The translations under genes and the position numbers were made by a program. Shown here piece by piece: positions 36,832 to 46,707 of a DNA stretch of 64,000 nucleotides; the stretch's first letter is position 1, and each line of letters starts with the position of its first letter. The stretch spans positions 124,001 through 188,000 of the forward strand of contig NZ_JACIGE010000001.1 of assembly GCF_014197755.1 (NCBI RefSeq), given 5' to 3'. The DNA is from Rhodocyclus tenuis. Its GTDB lineage: Bacteria; Pseudomonadota; Gammaproteobacteria; Burkholderiales; Rhodocyclaceae. Below the pieces are notes generated by a model. It made no database searches. It was not told where the DNA came from and worked only from the letters and a program-made list of their open reading frames with translations.

Positions 36832-38088
36832 CTAATCGTGCGCGCTGTGCAGGTGGAACAGACGCGCGGCGAACGCGTTCATCTCGGCGCGCTCTTCTTC
36901 GGCTGACTGGTTGAGCGTTTGCGTCGGCGCGTGCAGGAACTTGTTCATCAGCCGCTGCGACAACTGGTCGAGAACACGCGCCGGATCTTCGCCCTTGGCC
37001 AGCATCTTGGTGGCGTGCTCGATTTCGTGCCGGCGTGTGCGCTCGGCAGCATCGCGCAACGAACGGATCAGCGGCACCGTGTCGCGCGTCGACAACCATT
37101 GCACGAAGGTTTCGACACGCGCGGTGATGATTTCCTCGGCCTCGACGACGGCAGCACGGCGCGATTCGATGCCGGACTGGACGACCTGCGCCAGATCGTC
37201 GACGGTGTACAGGAAGACGTCGTCGAGTTCGCCGACCTCGATTTCGATGTCGCGCGGCACCGCCAGATCGATCATGAAGATCGGCTTGTGACGGCGCAGC
37301 TTGATGGCGCGCTCGACCATGCCCAGACCGATGATCGGCAGCGGGCTGCCGGTGCAGGAAACGACGATGTCGAACTGCGCCAGACGATCGCCGATTTCGT
37401 CGAGGCGGATGGCGCTGCCGCCGAAGCGCTCGGCGAGTGCCAGCCCGCGTTCGAGCGTGCGGTTGGCAACAACGATCTGCTTCGGCTTCTCCGCGCCGAA
37501 GTAGGTGGTGCACAGCTCGATCATCTCGCCGGCACCGATGAACAGGATGCGCTGCTCGTCGATGCGTTCGTAAATGCGTTCGGCCAGATGCACCGCGGCA
37601 GCGGCCATGGAAACGATGTTGGCGCCGATGGCGGTGGTCGAGCGCACTTCCTTGGCGACGGCGAAGGAGCGCTGGAACAGCTTGTGCAGCGTCGTGCCGA
37701 GCGTACCGGCCTCTTCGGCGGCGCGCACCGCGTCCTTCATCTGGCCGAGGATCTGCGGCTCGCCGATGACCATCGAGTCGAGGCCGCTGGCAACGCGGAA
37801 AGCGTGACGGACGGCGTCGCGCTCGGGATACGTGAACAGGTAGGGGTTGATCTCGTGGCGACCGATGCGGTGGTACTCGGCGAGCCAGTCGGCAGCGGCT
37901 TCCGGCGCGTCGGTGGCGCAATACAGCTCGGTGCGGTTGCAGGTCGACAGGATCGCAGCTTCGCGCACCGGCTTGGCATGCGTCAGGTCGGCCAGAGCCT
38001 GTTGCAGCTTCTCGGCGTTGAACGCCACCTGCTCGCGCACTGACAGCGGCGCGGTATGGTGGTTGATGCCGAAAGTAAATAGCGCCAT
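36832..38088 (-). CDS. hemA: glutamyl-tRNA reductase HemA
   Basis: NADPH-dependent reduction of glutamyl-tRNA to glutamate-1-semialdehyde, the committed step of C5 porphyrin synthesis. 418 residues. N-terminal [15 protein letters not shown]; catalytic Cys in [11 protein letters not shown] (about residue 50); GEPQILGQ (about 105); NADPH-binding [11 protein letters not shown] (about 187). C-terminal dimerisation helices include [12 protein letters not shown] at 38088 gives the usual N-terminus; an ATG four codons upstream (38100) is possible. A TATAAT box lies 32-37 bases upstream. Confidence 0.95.
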   Translation of the reverse strand: MALFTFGINHHTAPLSVREQVAFNAEKLQQALADLTHAKPVREAAILSTCNRTELYCATDAPEAAADWLAEYHRIGRHEINPYLFTYPERDAVRHAFRVASGLDSMVIGEPQILGQMKDAVRAAEEAGTLGTTLHKLFQRSFAVAKEVRSTTAIGANIVSMAAAAVHLAERIYERIDEQRILFIGAGEMIELCTTYFGAEKPKQIVVANRTLERGLALAERFGGSAIRLDEIGDRLAQFDIVVSCTGSPLPIIGLGMVERAIKLRRHKPIFMIDLAVPRDIEIEVGELDDVFLYTVDDLAQVVQSGIESRRAAVVEAEEIITARVETFVQWLSTRDTVPLIRSLRDAAERTRRHEIEHATKMLAKGEDPARVLDQLSQRLMNKFLHAPTQTLNQSAEEERAEMNAFAARLFHLHSAHD

Positions 38089-38119
38089 GCGGGAGACCAT
38101 GGGAGCAAACAGGACGCGG

Positions 38120-38150
38120 ATTATATCACCGCGATGGCGAAGGGGTTGAA
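38120..38150 (-). promoter_or_regulatory. probable hemA promoter
   Basis: A perfect TATAAT (38120-38125, minus strand) lies 32 bases before the hemA ATG, with a weak TTCAAC -35 candidate at 38145-38150 (19-base spacing). A perfect -10 hexamer is rare in DNA this GC-rich, which is the main argument. Confidence 0.55.
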
Positions 38151-38220
38151 CGCGATCTGCAGCCACCATGACGGCCGCGACACACCACATCGCCGGCGCG
38201 AATGCCACCCGGCAAGCGCA

Positions 38221-38245
38221 CGACCGTCGGACAGGAGGACGGTCG
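38221..38245 (-). terminator. hairpin after cysA
   Basis: Perfect 8-bp arms CGACCGTC (38221-38228) and GACGGTCG (38238-38245) around a 9-base loop lie 10 bases past the cysA stop. No T-tract follows, so it may act as a Rho-assisted end or mRNA-stabilising hairpin for the sulfate transport operon. Confidence 0.5.
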
Positions 38246-38255
38246 CGCCTGCATC

Positions 38256-39332
38256 TCAGATACCGGAACCGCCCTCTTCGCCGGCCGACTCGGCGGCGAA
38301 AACGCGCACCTGACGCGGCCGCAGCCAGACCTGGTCGCCACGGATCAGCGCCAGTCCGTTGGCGCGCTCACGCGTCAGCTCGACTTCGATCAGTTCGCTG
38401 CCGTGCGCCAGTTCGACGCGCACCGCCGGGCCGATCGCGTGCACGTCCTGTACGCGCGCCGCCAGCGAACCGTGCTGCTCGACGCGCTCGATATCGATGT
38501 CGTGCGGACGGATGAAAGCCAGCGCATCGCCGTCGCCGCCGTTCGCCGCCAATCCGGCCGGTGAGCGGTCGATCTCGGCCCAGGCGCCGTGCAGACGGCT
38601 GTGAAAGACATTGACGTCACCGAGGAAGCGATAGACGAAGGGGCTCGCCGGCGTCGAGTAAACCTCGTCGGGCGTGCCGATCTGCTCGATACGGCCCTGA
38701 TTCATCACCACCACGCGGTCGGCGACTTCAAGCGCTTCTTCCTGGTCGTGCGTGACGAAGACGCTGGAGATATGCACCTCGTCGTGCAGGCGCCTGAGCC
38801 AGCGGCGCAACTCCTTGCGCACACGCGTGTCGAGTGCGCCGAAGGGCTCGTCGAGCAGCAGCACCTTCGGCTCGACGGCGAGTGCGCGCGCCAGCGCGAT
38901 ACGCTGCCGCTGACCGCCCGAAAGCTGTGAGGGATAACGCTCGGCCAGCCAGTCGAGCTGCACCAGCTTGAGCAGGTCGGTGACGCGGCGGCGGATATCG
39001 GCGTCGCCTGGACGCTCGTGGCGCGGCTTGACGCGCAGGCCGAAAGCGACGTTCTCGAACACCGTCATGTGGCGAAAGAGCGCGTAATGCTGGAAGACGA
39101 AGCCGACATGCCGGTCGCGCACATGCAGGTGCGTCGCTTCTTCGCCACTGAAGAGCACATGCCCGCTGTCGGCCGACTCCATGCCGGCGATGATGCGCAA
39201 CAGCGTCGTCTTGCCGCAGCCCGAGGGACCGAGCAGGGCGACGAGTTCTCCGGTCGGGATGGTCAGGTCGATGTTGTCGAGGGCGACGAAGTTGCCGAAG
39301 CGTTTGCCGATACCGCGGATTTCTATGCTCAT
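38256..39332 (-). CDS. cysA: sulfate/thiosulfate ABC transporter ATP-binding protein CysA
   Basis: ATPase of the sulfate importer, on the cytoplasmic face of the membrane. 358 residues. Walker [10 protein letters not shown] (about 35), signature [15 protein letters not shown] (about 135), Walker [13 protein letters not shown] (about 155), switch His in [10 protein letters not shown]. The C-terminal TOBE-type regulatory region includes RFLGDVNVF, seen in CysA. Last gene of sbp-cysT-cysW-cysA, 30 bases after cysW. Confidence 0.95.
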   Translation of the reverse strand: MSIEIRGIGKRFGNFVALDNIDLTIPTGELVALLGPSGCGKTTLLRIIAGMESADSGHVLFSGEEATHLHVRDRHVGFVFQHYALFRHMTVFENVAFGLRVKPRHERPGDADIRRRVTDLLKLVQLDWLAERYPSQLSGGQRQRIALARALAVEPKVLLLDEPFGALDTRVRKELRRWLRRLHDEVHISSVFVTHDQEEALEVADRVVVMNQGRIEQIGTPDEVYSTPASPFVYRFLGDVNVFHSRLHGAWAEIDRSPAGLAANGGDGDALAFIRPHDIDIERVEQHGSLAARVQDVHAIGPAVRVELAHGSELIEVELTRERANGLALIRGDQVWLRPRQVRVFAAESAGEEGGSGI

Positions 39333-39362
39333 GATCGTTCAGTCGGTAGGGGTTCGAGGCGG

Positions 39363-40259
39363 CTAGCGCGCTGCGCTGGCAGCTGCGGGGGGTGCGCCGG
39401 CAGCTTCGGGCGACAGGCTCGCCGAGAGCATCTCGGTCTCGTGGCGCATGCGCCATTCGACGACGGTCTTGGCAATCAGCGTCACCAGCGCCAGCAGCGC
39501 CAGCACCGACGCGGCGGCAAAGGCGCCGACCTGGTTGTATTCGTTGTAGAGAATCTCGACGTGCAGCGGCAGCGTGTTCGTCTCGCCGCGGATATGGCCG
39601 GAGACGACCGAGACGGCGCCGAACTCGCCCATCGCCCGCGCGTTGGCGAGGATCACGCCGTAAAGCAGACCCCACTTGATGTTCGGCAGCGTCACCCGCC
39701 AGAACATCTGCCAGCCCGAGGCACCGAGCGACACCGCGGCTTCTTCCTCGTCGCGGCCCTGCGCCTGCATCAGCGGAATCAGCTCGCGCGCAACGAAGGG
39801 GAAGGTGACGAACAAGGTCGCCAGCGCGATTCCGGGAACGGCGAAGATGATCTTGATGTCGTGCGCCGACAGCCACTGCCCGAACAGTCCCTGCGAACCG
39901 AAGAGCAGCACGAAGACCAGACCGGCAACCACCGGCGAAACGGCGAAGGGCAGGTCGATCAGCGTGATCAGCGCCGCCTTGCCGCGGAACTCGAAGCGCG
40001 CGATCGACCAGGCCGCGGCGACGCCGAAGAGCACGTTGCATGGCAGCGCGATCGCTGCGACCAGCAGCGTCAGCCAGATCGCCGACATCGCCTCGGGCTC
40101 GCTCAGCGCCTTCAGGTACGCCGGCACACCGGCGGCGAAGGCTTCGACGAAAACTGCCGCCAGCGGCAGCGCGAGGAAGCAGCCGAGAAAGAGCAAGGCG
40201 ACCGTGGTCAGCAGCAGACGGACCCAGCGCGGTTCGGTGATGGCGCGACGCGTGCTCAT
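39363..40259 (-). CDS. cysW: sulfate ABC transporter permease CysW
   Basis: 298-residue inner-membrane permease with about six hydrophobic segments. The cytoplasmic coupling helix is in [22 protein letters not shown] (about 190-211), the EAA loop contacting CysA. The context between cysT and cysA and the N-terminus ([18 protein letters not shown]) identify CysW. The ATG at 40259 overlaps the cysT stop by 4 bases, which decides against an upstream start at 40301. Confidence 0.93.
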   Translation of the reverse strand: MSTRRAITEPRWVRLLLTTVALLFLGCFLALPLAAVFVEAFAAGVPAYLKALSEPEAMSAIWLTLLVAAIALPCNVLFGVAAAWSIARFEFRGKAALITLIDLPFAVSPVVAGLVFVLLFGSQGLFGQWLSAHDIKIIFAVPGIALATLFVTFPFVARELIPLMQAQGRDEEEAAVSLGASGWQMFWRVTLPNIKWGLLYGVILANARAMGEFGAVSVVSGHIRGETNTLPLHVEILYNEYNQVGAFAAASVLALLALVTLIAKTVVEWRMRHETEMLSASLSPEAAGAPPAAASAAR

Positions 40260-41101
40260 TCGCGACCTCCCGTAGCGCTGTGCCGGTTGGCCAGCCGCCA
40301 TTGCAGCGCATTGACGGCGAGCAGCAGCACGAAGGAGATGAGCAGCATCACCACGGCGAGCGCCGTCGCGCCGACGATGTCGTACTGCTCGAGCTTGGCG
40401 ACGATCAGCAAGGGCGTGATTTCGGAAATGAAGGGCATGTTGCCGGCGATGAAAATGACCGACCCGTATTCGCCGATGGCGCGCGAGAAGGCGAGCGTGA
40501 AACCGGTGAGCAGCGCCGGAACGATCGCCGGCAGCAACACGCGCTGGAAGGTCTGCCAGCGTGTCGCGCCGAGCGTTGCTGCCGCCTCCTCGATTTCCGG
40601 TTCGATATCCTCGATCACCGGCTGCAGCGTGCGCACGACGAAGGGCAGGCTGATGAAGGTGAGCGCGACGACGATGCCGACCGGCGTGTATGCCACCTTG
40701 AAACCGAGCGGTTCGAGGTACTGGCCGATCCAGCCATTGCCGGCGTAGAGCGTCGCCAGCGTGATGCCGGCCACTGCCGTCGGCAGGGCGAAAGGCAGAT
40801 CGACCAGCGCATCGACGAAGCGCTTGCCGGGGAAGCTGTAGCGCACCAGCACCCAGGCGGTGAGCAGTCCGAAGAAGGCGTTGATCAGCGCGGCGATCAG
40901 CGACGCGCCGAAGGTGACGCGCAGCGAAGCGAGCGCCCGCTCGCCGGTGGCGATCGCCCAGAACTGCTCGGCCGACAGCTGCGCCGACTTGAACACCAGC
41001 GCCGACAGCGGCAGCAGGACGATCAGCGACAGGTAGAAGAGCGTGTAGCCGAGCCCGATGCGGAAACCGGGCAGGACACTACGCGAAGCGGCAGCGGGCA
41101 T
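40256..41101 (-). CDS. cysT: sulfate ABC transporter permease CysT
   Basis: 281-residue inner-membrane permease paired with CysW. Six hydrophobic segments; EAA coupling loop in [22 protein letters not shown] (about 165-187); [19 protein letters not shown] (about 110). Also called CysU. Located 12 bases downstream of the binding-protein gene and overlapping cysW by 4 bases. Confidence 0.94.
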   Translation of the reverse strand: MPAAASRSVLPGFRIGLGYTLFYLSLIVLLPLSALVFKSAQLSAEQFWAIATGERALASLRVTFGASLIAALINAFFGLLTAWVLVRYSFPGKRFVDALVDLPFALPTAVAGITLATLYAGNGWIGQYLEPLGFKVAYTPVGIVVALTFISLPFVVRTLQPVIEDIEPEIEEAAATLGATRWQTFQRVLLPAIVPALLTGFTLAFSRAIGEYGSVIFIAGNMPFISEITPLLIVAKLEQYDIVGATALAVVMLLISFVLLLAVNALQWRLANRHSATGGRE

Positions 41102-41113
41102 CGGCGACGGCGC

Positions 41114-42124
41114 TTATTTCTGCTGGTAGATCTGGTCGAAACTGCCACCATCGCGGAAGTGCGCCGGGAACGCCTTGCTCCAGCCGCCGAACACCTCGTC
41201 AACCGTAAAGGTCTTGATCGCCGGGAACTGCGCCGAATACTTCTTCAGCACCTCGGCATCGCGCGGCCGCAGATAGTTCTGCGCGGCGTTCTCCTGGCCT
41301 TCCTTCGACCACAGATAGTCGAGATAGGCCTGTGCCTCGCGCCGCGTTCCCTTCTTGTCGACGACGCGTTCAACGACGGCAACCGGGAATTCGGCGAGGA
41401 TCGATTGTGCCGGATAGACGACCTCGAACTCGCCGCGACCGAATTCGCGCGCGATCAGTTCGGCCTCGCACTCGAAAGAAACGAGCACGTCGCCAATCCG
41501 GCGCTGCATGAAGGTCGTTGTCGCGTCGCGGCCACCGGTAGCGAACAACGGCGCATTCTTCAGCACACGGCTGACGAACTCCTGCGCGGTCTTGTCGTTG
41601 CCGCCGGGCTGGCGTAGCGCGTAGCCCCACGCGGCGAGGTAGCTGTAGCGACCGTTGCCGCTGGTCTTCGGGTGCGGGAGGATCACCTGCACGCCGTCGC
41701 GGCCGAGGTCGCTCCAGTCGCGGATCGCGCGCGGATTGCCCTTGCGCACGATGAACACCATCGTCGACGTGTAGGGCGAAGCGTTGTTCGGGAATTTCTT
41801 CGTGTAGTCGCGGGCGACGAGGCCCTTCTCGGCGAGGAAATCGACATCGGGCGACTGGTTCATCGTCACCACATCGGCCTCGAGTCCGTCGGCAACGGCG
41901 CGCACCTGCTTGCTCGAACCGCCGTGCGACTGGCGGATCTCGATCGTTTCGCTACTCTTCGCCTTCCAGTATTTCTGGAACAGCGGGTTGTAGTCCTTGT
42001 AGAAATCGCGCGCGACGTCATACGAAGCGTTGAGCAGGTTCAACTCGGCTGCAGCAGGCAAGGCGAAAGCTGAAGACAGCCCGAAAACGGCGGCGAATGC
42101 CAGGGGACGAAGCGAGCGGAACAT
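41114..42124 (-). CDS. sbp: periplasmic sulfate-binding protein
   Basis: 336 residues with a signal peptide (cleavage near ALPAAAE, about residue 25). Mature start LNLLNASYDVARDFYKDYNP is diagnostic of the Sbp/CysP family, followed by IRQSHGGSSKQVRAV (sulfate-contacting Ser region) and LPHPKTSGNGRYSYLAAWGYA. Binds sulfate for CysTWA. The ATG at 42124 has a GAGGAG ribosome-binding site. First gene of the operon. Confidence 0.95.
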   Translation of the reverse strand: MFRSLRPLAFAAVFGLSSAFALPAAAELNLLNASYDVARDFYKDYNPLFQKYWKAKSSETIEIRQSHGGSSKQVRAVADGLEADVVTMNQSPDVDFLAEKGLVARDYTKKFPNNASPYTSTMVFIVRKGNPRAIRDWSDLGRDGVQVILPHPKTSGNGRYSYLAAWGYALRQPGGNDKTAQEFVSRVLKNAPLFATGGRDATTTFMQRRIGDVLVSFECEAELIAREFGRGEFEVVYPAQSILAEFPVAVVERVVDKKGTRREAQAYLDYLWSKEGQENAAQNYLRPRDAEVLKKYSAQFPAIKTFTVDEVFGGWSKAFPAHFRDGGSFDQIYQQK

Positions 42125-42155
42125 GAAAGACTCCTCGGGAGCGGAACAGGCGCCC

Positions 42156-42222
42156 ACTATACGGAGCCCCCCTAGACCGACAAAGTCTTTCGGCTTCTTT
42201 TCTTATTGCCAATGCGAATAAG
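42156..42222 (-). promoter_or_regulatory. sbp operon promoter with upstream dyad (possible CysB site)
   Basis: On the minus strand a -10-like TATAGT (42156-42161) and -35-like TTTGTC (42179-42184) are 17 bases apart. About 60 bases upstream of the predicted transcription start is the dyad CTTATT-N9-AATAAG (42202-42222). Sulfate-transport operons are classically activated by the LysR-type regulator CysB through A/T-rich dyads upstream of -35; the assignment here is inference. Confidence 0.45.
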
Positions 42223-42319
42223 GCATCCGAGGCGGTGAGCGGACCACGTTGCGCAGGCCGCCCTCGCGGCAACTCGTGCTGTCGCGCCAAGCAAAGGCCA
42301 GCGCCGCTGCCGGGGCGAC

Positions 42320-42688
42320 TCAGCTTTCGTGCAGGCGATTCAGCTGCCGCCGGTCGCGCTTGGTCGGGCGCCCCTTCTGATCCGCAGTTGGCGTCGGTGC
42401 CAGCTTGCGCAGTTCGGCGGCTCGCGTGCGCCGACACAGGCTTTCGGCCGTTTCCTCGTAAAGCAGCTGCGCCTCCGGCGCCGGGCGGCGCTGCTCATTG
42501 AGCCCCTTGACGATCAGTTCACGCTCCTCGTCGCCGGCGCGGATACGCAGGCAGTCGCCGATCTTCACTTCCTTGGCCGGTTTGACGCTGCTGCCATTGA
42601 GCTTCACCTTACCACCATCGACCGCGTCGCTGGCGAGGCTGCGCGTCTTGTAGCAGCGGGCGGCCCACAGCCATTTGTCGACACGCAC
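42320..42688 (-). CDS. hslR: S4-domain ribosome-associated heat shock protein Hsp15
   Basis: 122 residues from GTG at 42688 (GGAG site 8-11 bases upstream). S4 RNA-binding domain at about 1-60: MRVDKWLWAARCYKTRSLA, then GGKVKLNGSSVKPAKEVKIGD. A basic C-terminal tail follows (KGRPTKRDRRQLNRL). Hsp15 rescues 50S subunits carrying a nascent chain-tRNA released by premature dissociation. Monocistronic here. Confidence 0.9.
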   Translation of the reverse strand: MRVDKWLWAARCYKTRSLASDAVDGGKVKLNGSSVKPAKEVKIGDCLRIRAGDEERELIVKGLNEQRRPAPEAQLLYEETAESLCRRTRAAELRKLAPTPTADQKGRPTKRDRRQLNRLHES

Positions 42689-42789
42689 GTTTTTTCTCCG
42701 GAGTGGGTTGTTTCTGCCTCGGTGGCAGGCAGCCGCGAAGCATAGCCGCCTCGCCGCGTTTGGGGAACGCCGCGCGCCATCGCTGCGGC

Positions 42790-44136
42790 TTACTGGAAAG
42801 CGCCCGGCGAGGGCGAACTGCCCGGATGCGCCGGCTGGCTACCTACCGGGAACCTGAACTCCTCCGGCGGGAAGAGATCGACGCCGCGCGCCTGGCCGGG
42901 CAGGCGCACCGATCCGCGCAGCGGCGAGAAGCTGTTCAGGCGCAAGGGCAGGCCACCGTAATCGAGCAGATCGCGCCGTGCGACCGACTGATTGCCTTCG
43001 AAGCGGCCCTGCGCCGGTGCTGACAGCTCACCATGACCGCTGTACAGATTGTTGATCGCCCAGACATCGACGCCGTCTGCGAACTTGTCGGACCACACCT
43101 TGAGATAGTTGCCGGAATGCGCGTCGTTGAGCAGGGTGTTGTGCGCGAAATAGAGCGCGTTGTCGCTCCAGCGCTGACCCTCGGCGCCGTAGGAAACGAG
43201 TACCGGGTTGTCGGTCGTCGCGCTCTGCCCGATGACATTGCCGAGCACGTAGGCGACGCCGCCGTTGGGGAACTCAAGTTCGTACGCGGCACGCCCACCC
43301 GCGCCGTCGACCAGCAGGTTGTTGCGCACGACGCTCTCACGGGCGCGCGATTTCACGAGATGGCCACGATAGCCCTGTGCGAAGCGATTGCCCGTGAGCA
43401 CGAAGCGGCCAATGGCACCGACGTAGAGCAGATGGTGCAAGCTGCCATCGTCGCGCGGCGCGGCAGAAAACTCGCTGTCGCTCACCGCCAGCGTCATTTC
43501 CGGCCGGTTAGCGGTGAGGATGCCGTTCTCGTTGTCGACGAAAGCGCAGCGCTGCACGACCAGGTCGCCGCGCTCGAAACGGATGCCGGCGCCGTTGCCG
43601 TCGGCCACGCGCGCACCGCGGAACTCGATATTCTCGATGCGCACACGGCCGCCGCGCACCACCCAGATCGCCTTGCCTTCAGCGCTCCTGCCGTCGGCCA
43701 GCATCACCGGCCGCGCACCGCCGCCGCGAATGAGCAGATTGTCCTGCGTCCATACCGCCGGCTGCCCGCGATAGTCACCGGGACGGATCTCGATCACCTC
43801 GCCGTCGCGCGCGAGCCTGGCCGCCTCGCTGATCGTCGTGATCTTCTCGCCACTGCCGACGATCATCGTCGCCGGCCGGCTCGAACCGCTGGCAACCAGC
43901 ACCTCGGGACTTTTCGCGGGCACGGCAATCAGGCGGCCGTCGGCGCCGCGGCGGATTTCACCCTTGTAAACCGGTGGCGGCGCCAGCCCGTCCTCGCTCT
44001 GCGCGAACGCGCCGGACGACGCTGCCATGAGCAGCAGGCAAAGCAGGCAGGAACGAATGATGGCCTTCTCCGGGTGCGGGCGCAGGACTCGGACGATGAA
44101 ACTGCGGCAAGCAGCGAAGCATTCTGGCACCGGCAA
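42790..44136 (-). CDS. secreted right-handed beta-helix protein
   Basis: About 448 residues. Signal peptide around SCLLCLLLMAASSGAFAQ, then a right-handed parallel beta-helix (about 90-400) with repeating strands and Asn/Gly turns (IENIEFRGARV, GIRFERGDLVVQRCAF, ENGILTANRPE). The fold is shared by pectate-lyase-like and polysaccharide-binding proteins; no catalytic signature was recognised. No ATG precedes the signal peptide: the start must be TTG 44136, GTG 44130 or another rare codon. It stands alone, divergent from the next gene. Confidence 0.72.
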   Translation of the reverse strand: MPVPECFAACRSFIVRVLRPHPEKAIIRSCLLCLLLMAASSGAFAQSEDGLAPPPVYKGEIRRGADGRLIAVPAKSPEVLVASGSSRPATMIVGSGEKITTISEAARLARDGEVIEIRPGDYRGQPAVWTQDNLLIRGGGARPVMLADGRSAEGKAIWVVRGGRVRIENIEFRGARVADGNGAGIRFERGDLVVQRCAFVDNENGILTANRPEMTLAVSDSEFSAAPRDDGSLHHLLYVGAIGRFVLTGNRFAQGYRGHLVKSRARESVVRNNLLVDGAGGRAAYELEFPNGGVAYVLGNVIGQSATTDNPVLVSYGAEGQRWSDNALYFAHNTLLNDAHSGNYLKVWSDKFADGVDVWAINNLYSGHGELSAPAQGRFEGNQSVARRDLLDYGGLPLRLNSFSPLRGSVRLPGQARGVDLFPPEEFRFPVGSQPAHPGSSPSPGAFQ

Positions 44137-44313
44137 GCCAGGTTTCGAAATACCGCAAGCTGATGACTGGACGCAACTCAGCTCAATGGCATACGCTATT
44201 GCCGTAGCGATGACTCATCGGCGCGGCATCTGGCTAGTCGGAAAGGGCACAGGGAAAGTGTCAGCATCACGCCGCACCGCCCGACCTTGCATCATCTTTC
44301 TGGAGGCTCCAGC

Positions 44314-45309
44314 ATGCTCATGAATTTCGCCCGCAACATCACCCGCGCTTCTCTCGCCGTCGCGCTGACTCTCGGCCTTGCCGGTGGTGTAGCGCTGCTA
44401 CCCTTGACGGCGCAGGCCGAAGCCGTCCAGATCAAGACGCAGGTGCCCGGCTACTACCGGCAGATGCTCGGCAAAGCCGAAGTGACGGCGCTCTTCGACG
44501 GTGTCGTCGAACTCGACCGCAACCTGCTCAAGAACAGCTCACCCGGCGAAGTGCAACGCCTGCTGGCGCGCATGTTCGTCGCGTCTCCGAAACTGCAGAC
44601 CGGCGTCAATGCCTTCCTGATCAACACCAGCGACAAGCTGGTACTCGTCGATACCGGCGCTGCCGGGCTGTTCGGGCCATCGCTTGGCCGCGTGCTCGAC
44701 AACCTGCAAGCCGCGGGCTACTCGCCCGAACAGGTCGACGTCGTACTGATCACGCACCTGCACGGCGACCACATGGGCGGCCTGATCGGCAGCGACGGCA
44801 AGCCGGCCTTCCGCAACGCCGTCGTTCGCGTGCCGAAGGTCGACGCCGATTTCTGGCTGTCGGAAGACGTCGCGCGGCAGGCGCCGCCGGACAAGCAGGC
44901 GTTTTTCGCCATGGCCCGCAATGTCGCTGCACCGCTGATCGCCAGCGGGCAATGGCAGACCTTCGTGCTCGGCGACGATCTGGCGCCCGGGTTCACGGCA
45001 GTCAGCACGCCCGGCCACACACCGGGCCACACCGCCTACCTGCTGCAGTCGGACGGCCAGCAACTGCTGTTCTGGGGCGATCTGGTGCATAGCGCCGCCG
45101 TGCAGTTCGCCAAACCCGACGTCACCATGGAGTTCGATACCGACCAGAAGCAGGCTGCGGAAACGCGGCGCAGGATTTTCGCGCAAACGGCCGCCGACAA
45201 AGCGCTCGTCGCTGGCGCGCACCTGCCCTTCCCGGGGCTCGGCCACGTTCGCGCCGAAGCTCAGAAGAGCTACACCTGGGTACCGGTGGAGTTCGGCCCG
45301 GTGAAATGA
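44314..45309 (+). CDS. periplasmic metallo-beta-lactamase-fold hydrolase
   Basis: 331 residues with a signal peptide (about 1-35, ending AQAEA). MBL domain: metal motif THLHGDHMGG (about 145), His in STPGHTPGHTAYLL (about 235), Asp in FWGDLVHS (about 258) and a distal His in AGAHLPFPG (about 302). This group resembles periplasmic lactonase-like (quorum-quenching type) MBL proteins; the substrate is not known. ATG 44314 is chosen for its TGGAGG site. Its end overlaps the convergent esterase gene by 40 bases. Confidence 0.8.
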   Translation: MLMNFARNITRASLAVALTLGLAGGVALLPLTAQAEAVQIKTQVPGYYRQMLGKAEVTALFDGVVELDRNLLKNSSPGEVQRLLARMFVASPKLQTGVNAFLINTSDKLVLVDTGAAGLFGPSLGRVLDNLQAAGYSPEQVDVVLITHLHGDHMGGLIGSDGKPAFRNAVVRVPKVDADFWLSEDVARQAPPDKQAFFAMARNVAAPLIASGQWQTFVLGDDLAPGFTAVSTPGHTPGHTAYLLQSDGQQLLFWGDLVHSAAVQFAKPDVTMEFDTDQKQAAETRRRIFAQTAADKALVAGAHLPFPGLGHVRAEAQKSYTWVPVEFGPVK

Positions 45310-45815
45310 ACGGGGGCGAGCACCTTGAGGAAAAAGCGCTCGAACAGCTCGCCAACCTCGACCAGGACCTCGTTGAGACGGTGGTCGGCGTCGAGGACGT
45401 GCAGTTCGGCGGCGGAAGCCTGCGCGAAACGGATGCTGTGTTCGACCGGAATCACCTCGTCCTGCCAGCCACTGACGATGCAGGTGTGCAAGGCAGCGCT
45501 GGTCGGCGACTGCACTGCACAACCGGGCATGTAGAACGCCGGCGCCATCAGGAACAAGCCGTCGGGCTTGAGCGCTGGCGATGCGACCGTCGACACGTAG
45601 CCGCCCATGCTCGAGCCGACCAGCAGCAACTGCGCGTGCGGCGGCAGGTCAAGCGCGAGCAGGCGCCGCACGCGGGCATCGGCGTCGGGCAGGTCGCTGT
45701 AGTCAGGGCTGAGAACGGCGCCGCCGTGCCGCTCGGCAATGGCGGCCAGGTGGCGGATCTTGGAGCCCCACGGTCCGGACTCCTTGCCGTGGGCGAAGAC
45801 GACGAGAGCATTCAT
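45270..45815 (-). CDS. small alpha/beta hydrolase (YqiA-like esterase)
   Basis: 181 residues. VVFAHGKESGPWGSKIR at the start; nucleophile Ser in LLVGSSMGGYVST (about 70); Asp in VSGWQDEVIPV (about 128); His in LDADHRLNE (about 152). Single-domain esterase of the UPF0227/YqiA kind; likely cytoplasmic. ATG 45815 begins the fold exactly; an upstream extension to 45941 is Arg-rich and unlikely. Its 3' end runs 40 bases into the opposing MBL gene. Confidence 0.75.
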   Translation of the reverse strand: MNALVVFAHGKESGPWGSKIRHLAAIAERHGGAVLSPDYSDLPDADARVRRLLALDLPPHAQLLLVGSSMGGYVSTVASPALKPDGLFLMAPAFYMPGCAVQSPTSAALHTCIVSGWQDEVIPVEHSIRFAQASAAELHVLDADHRLNEVLVEVGELFERFFLKVLAPVHFTGPNSTGTQV

Positions 45816-46018
45816 GCGCGAATGATAGCCGAAGCCAGCCCGAAGACAGGCTACCGGGGCACGGAATAAGCGTTCGTTTACGCCCGCGGAGAGACGAAAG
45901 CGCATCGCGAAAATCCGCGCGAGCGCGCGGTAGAATGCCATCTGATTCGCATGGGGCGCCTTGGTGCGGGTTGGTGTATCCAGCGCAAGTTTCCGTAAGC
46001 AGCCAACAGGAGCAAGTC

Positions 46019-46675
46019 ATGAATCGATCCGCTGCCAGCAAATGGCTTTCCCTTCCCCTCTTCTGCGGCGTGCTGGCAATCAGCGGTTGCGTCAGCAACG
46101 AAGCGAAGAAAACCGACGTTCCGGAAAAAACGGAAACAAGCACGGCGACCAAGCCAGCGCCGACGCCAGTCGCGGGCAGCGCGTGTAAGGACAGCAGCGC
46201 AGCCAAGAAATCCACCGGCAAGAAGCCGGCGAAAGGCAGCGCGCCCCAGGCCCCGGCATGTGCACCAGAAGAAGCACCGGCAAAGACAACGAGCAGCGGT
46301 GCGTATGACCTGTCGAAGAACAAGCCGGTGGCCGATTCGAGCAAGGTGGAAGCCGGCCAGGGAACGCGGGTCAAGGGAATCAACGACTGGGAAGGTGAGA
46401 TCACCGGTATTCCGGCAGCGAACAGCAAGTTCACCCGGTTGAAGATCGGCATGCCGCTGCAGCAGGTCTTCGACCTCATCGGCCAACCGACCGACCAGGG
46501 CGCCTACATCACCGGCAAGGCATTCATTCCCTTCTACTTCGGCAGCGACAAATCCCGCTGGGAAGCCGTCTACAAAGGACAGGGCCGCCTCATCTTTGCC
46601 GACCAGGCTGGATTCGGCACCGCGCAATACCTGATCTGGATCATCCACAACAGCAACGAATACGGTTATCGCTGA
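46019..46675 (+). CDS. lipoprotein with Lys/Ala/Pro-rich linker and BamE-like C-terminal domain
   Basis: 218 residues. Lipobox LAISGCVS (Cys about residue 23). Low-complexity linker rich in Lys, Ala, Pro and Thr (about 28-110). Folded end containing FTRLKIGMPLQQVFDLIGQPTDQ (about 140-162), whose pattern resembles the SmpA/OmlA (BamE) fold, then IPFYFGSDKSRWEAVYKGQGRL. Function unknown; an outer-membrane location is likely. AGGAG-like site precedes the ATG. Followed by a hairpin terminator candidate. Confidence 0.72.
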   Translation: MNRSAASKWLSLPLFCGVLAISGCVSNEAKKTDVPEKTETSTATKPAPTPVAGSACKDSSAAKKSTGKKPAKGSAPQAPACAPEEAPAKTTSSGAYDLSKNKPVADSSKVEAGQGTRVKGINDWEGEITGIPAANSKFTRLKIGMPLQQVFDLIGQPTDQGAYITGKAFIPFYFGSDKSRWEAVYKGQGRLIFADQAGFGTAQYLIWIIHNSNEYGYR

Positions 46676-46687
46676 GACTCCGGCCTG

Positions 46688-46707
46688 GCTGCGCCCCTGG
46701 GCGCAGC
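46688..46707 (+). terminator. hairpin after the lipoprotein gene
   Basis: GCTGCGCCC and GGGCGCAGC are perfect 9-bp arms around a CT loop, 12 bases past the stop at 46675. There is no T-run, so termination would be weak or Rho-assisted. Confidence 0.5.
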
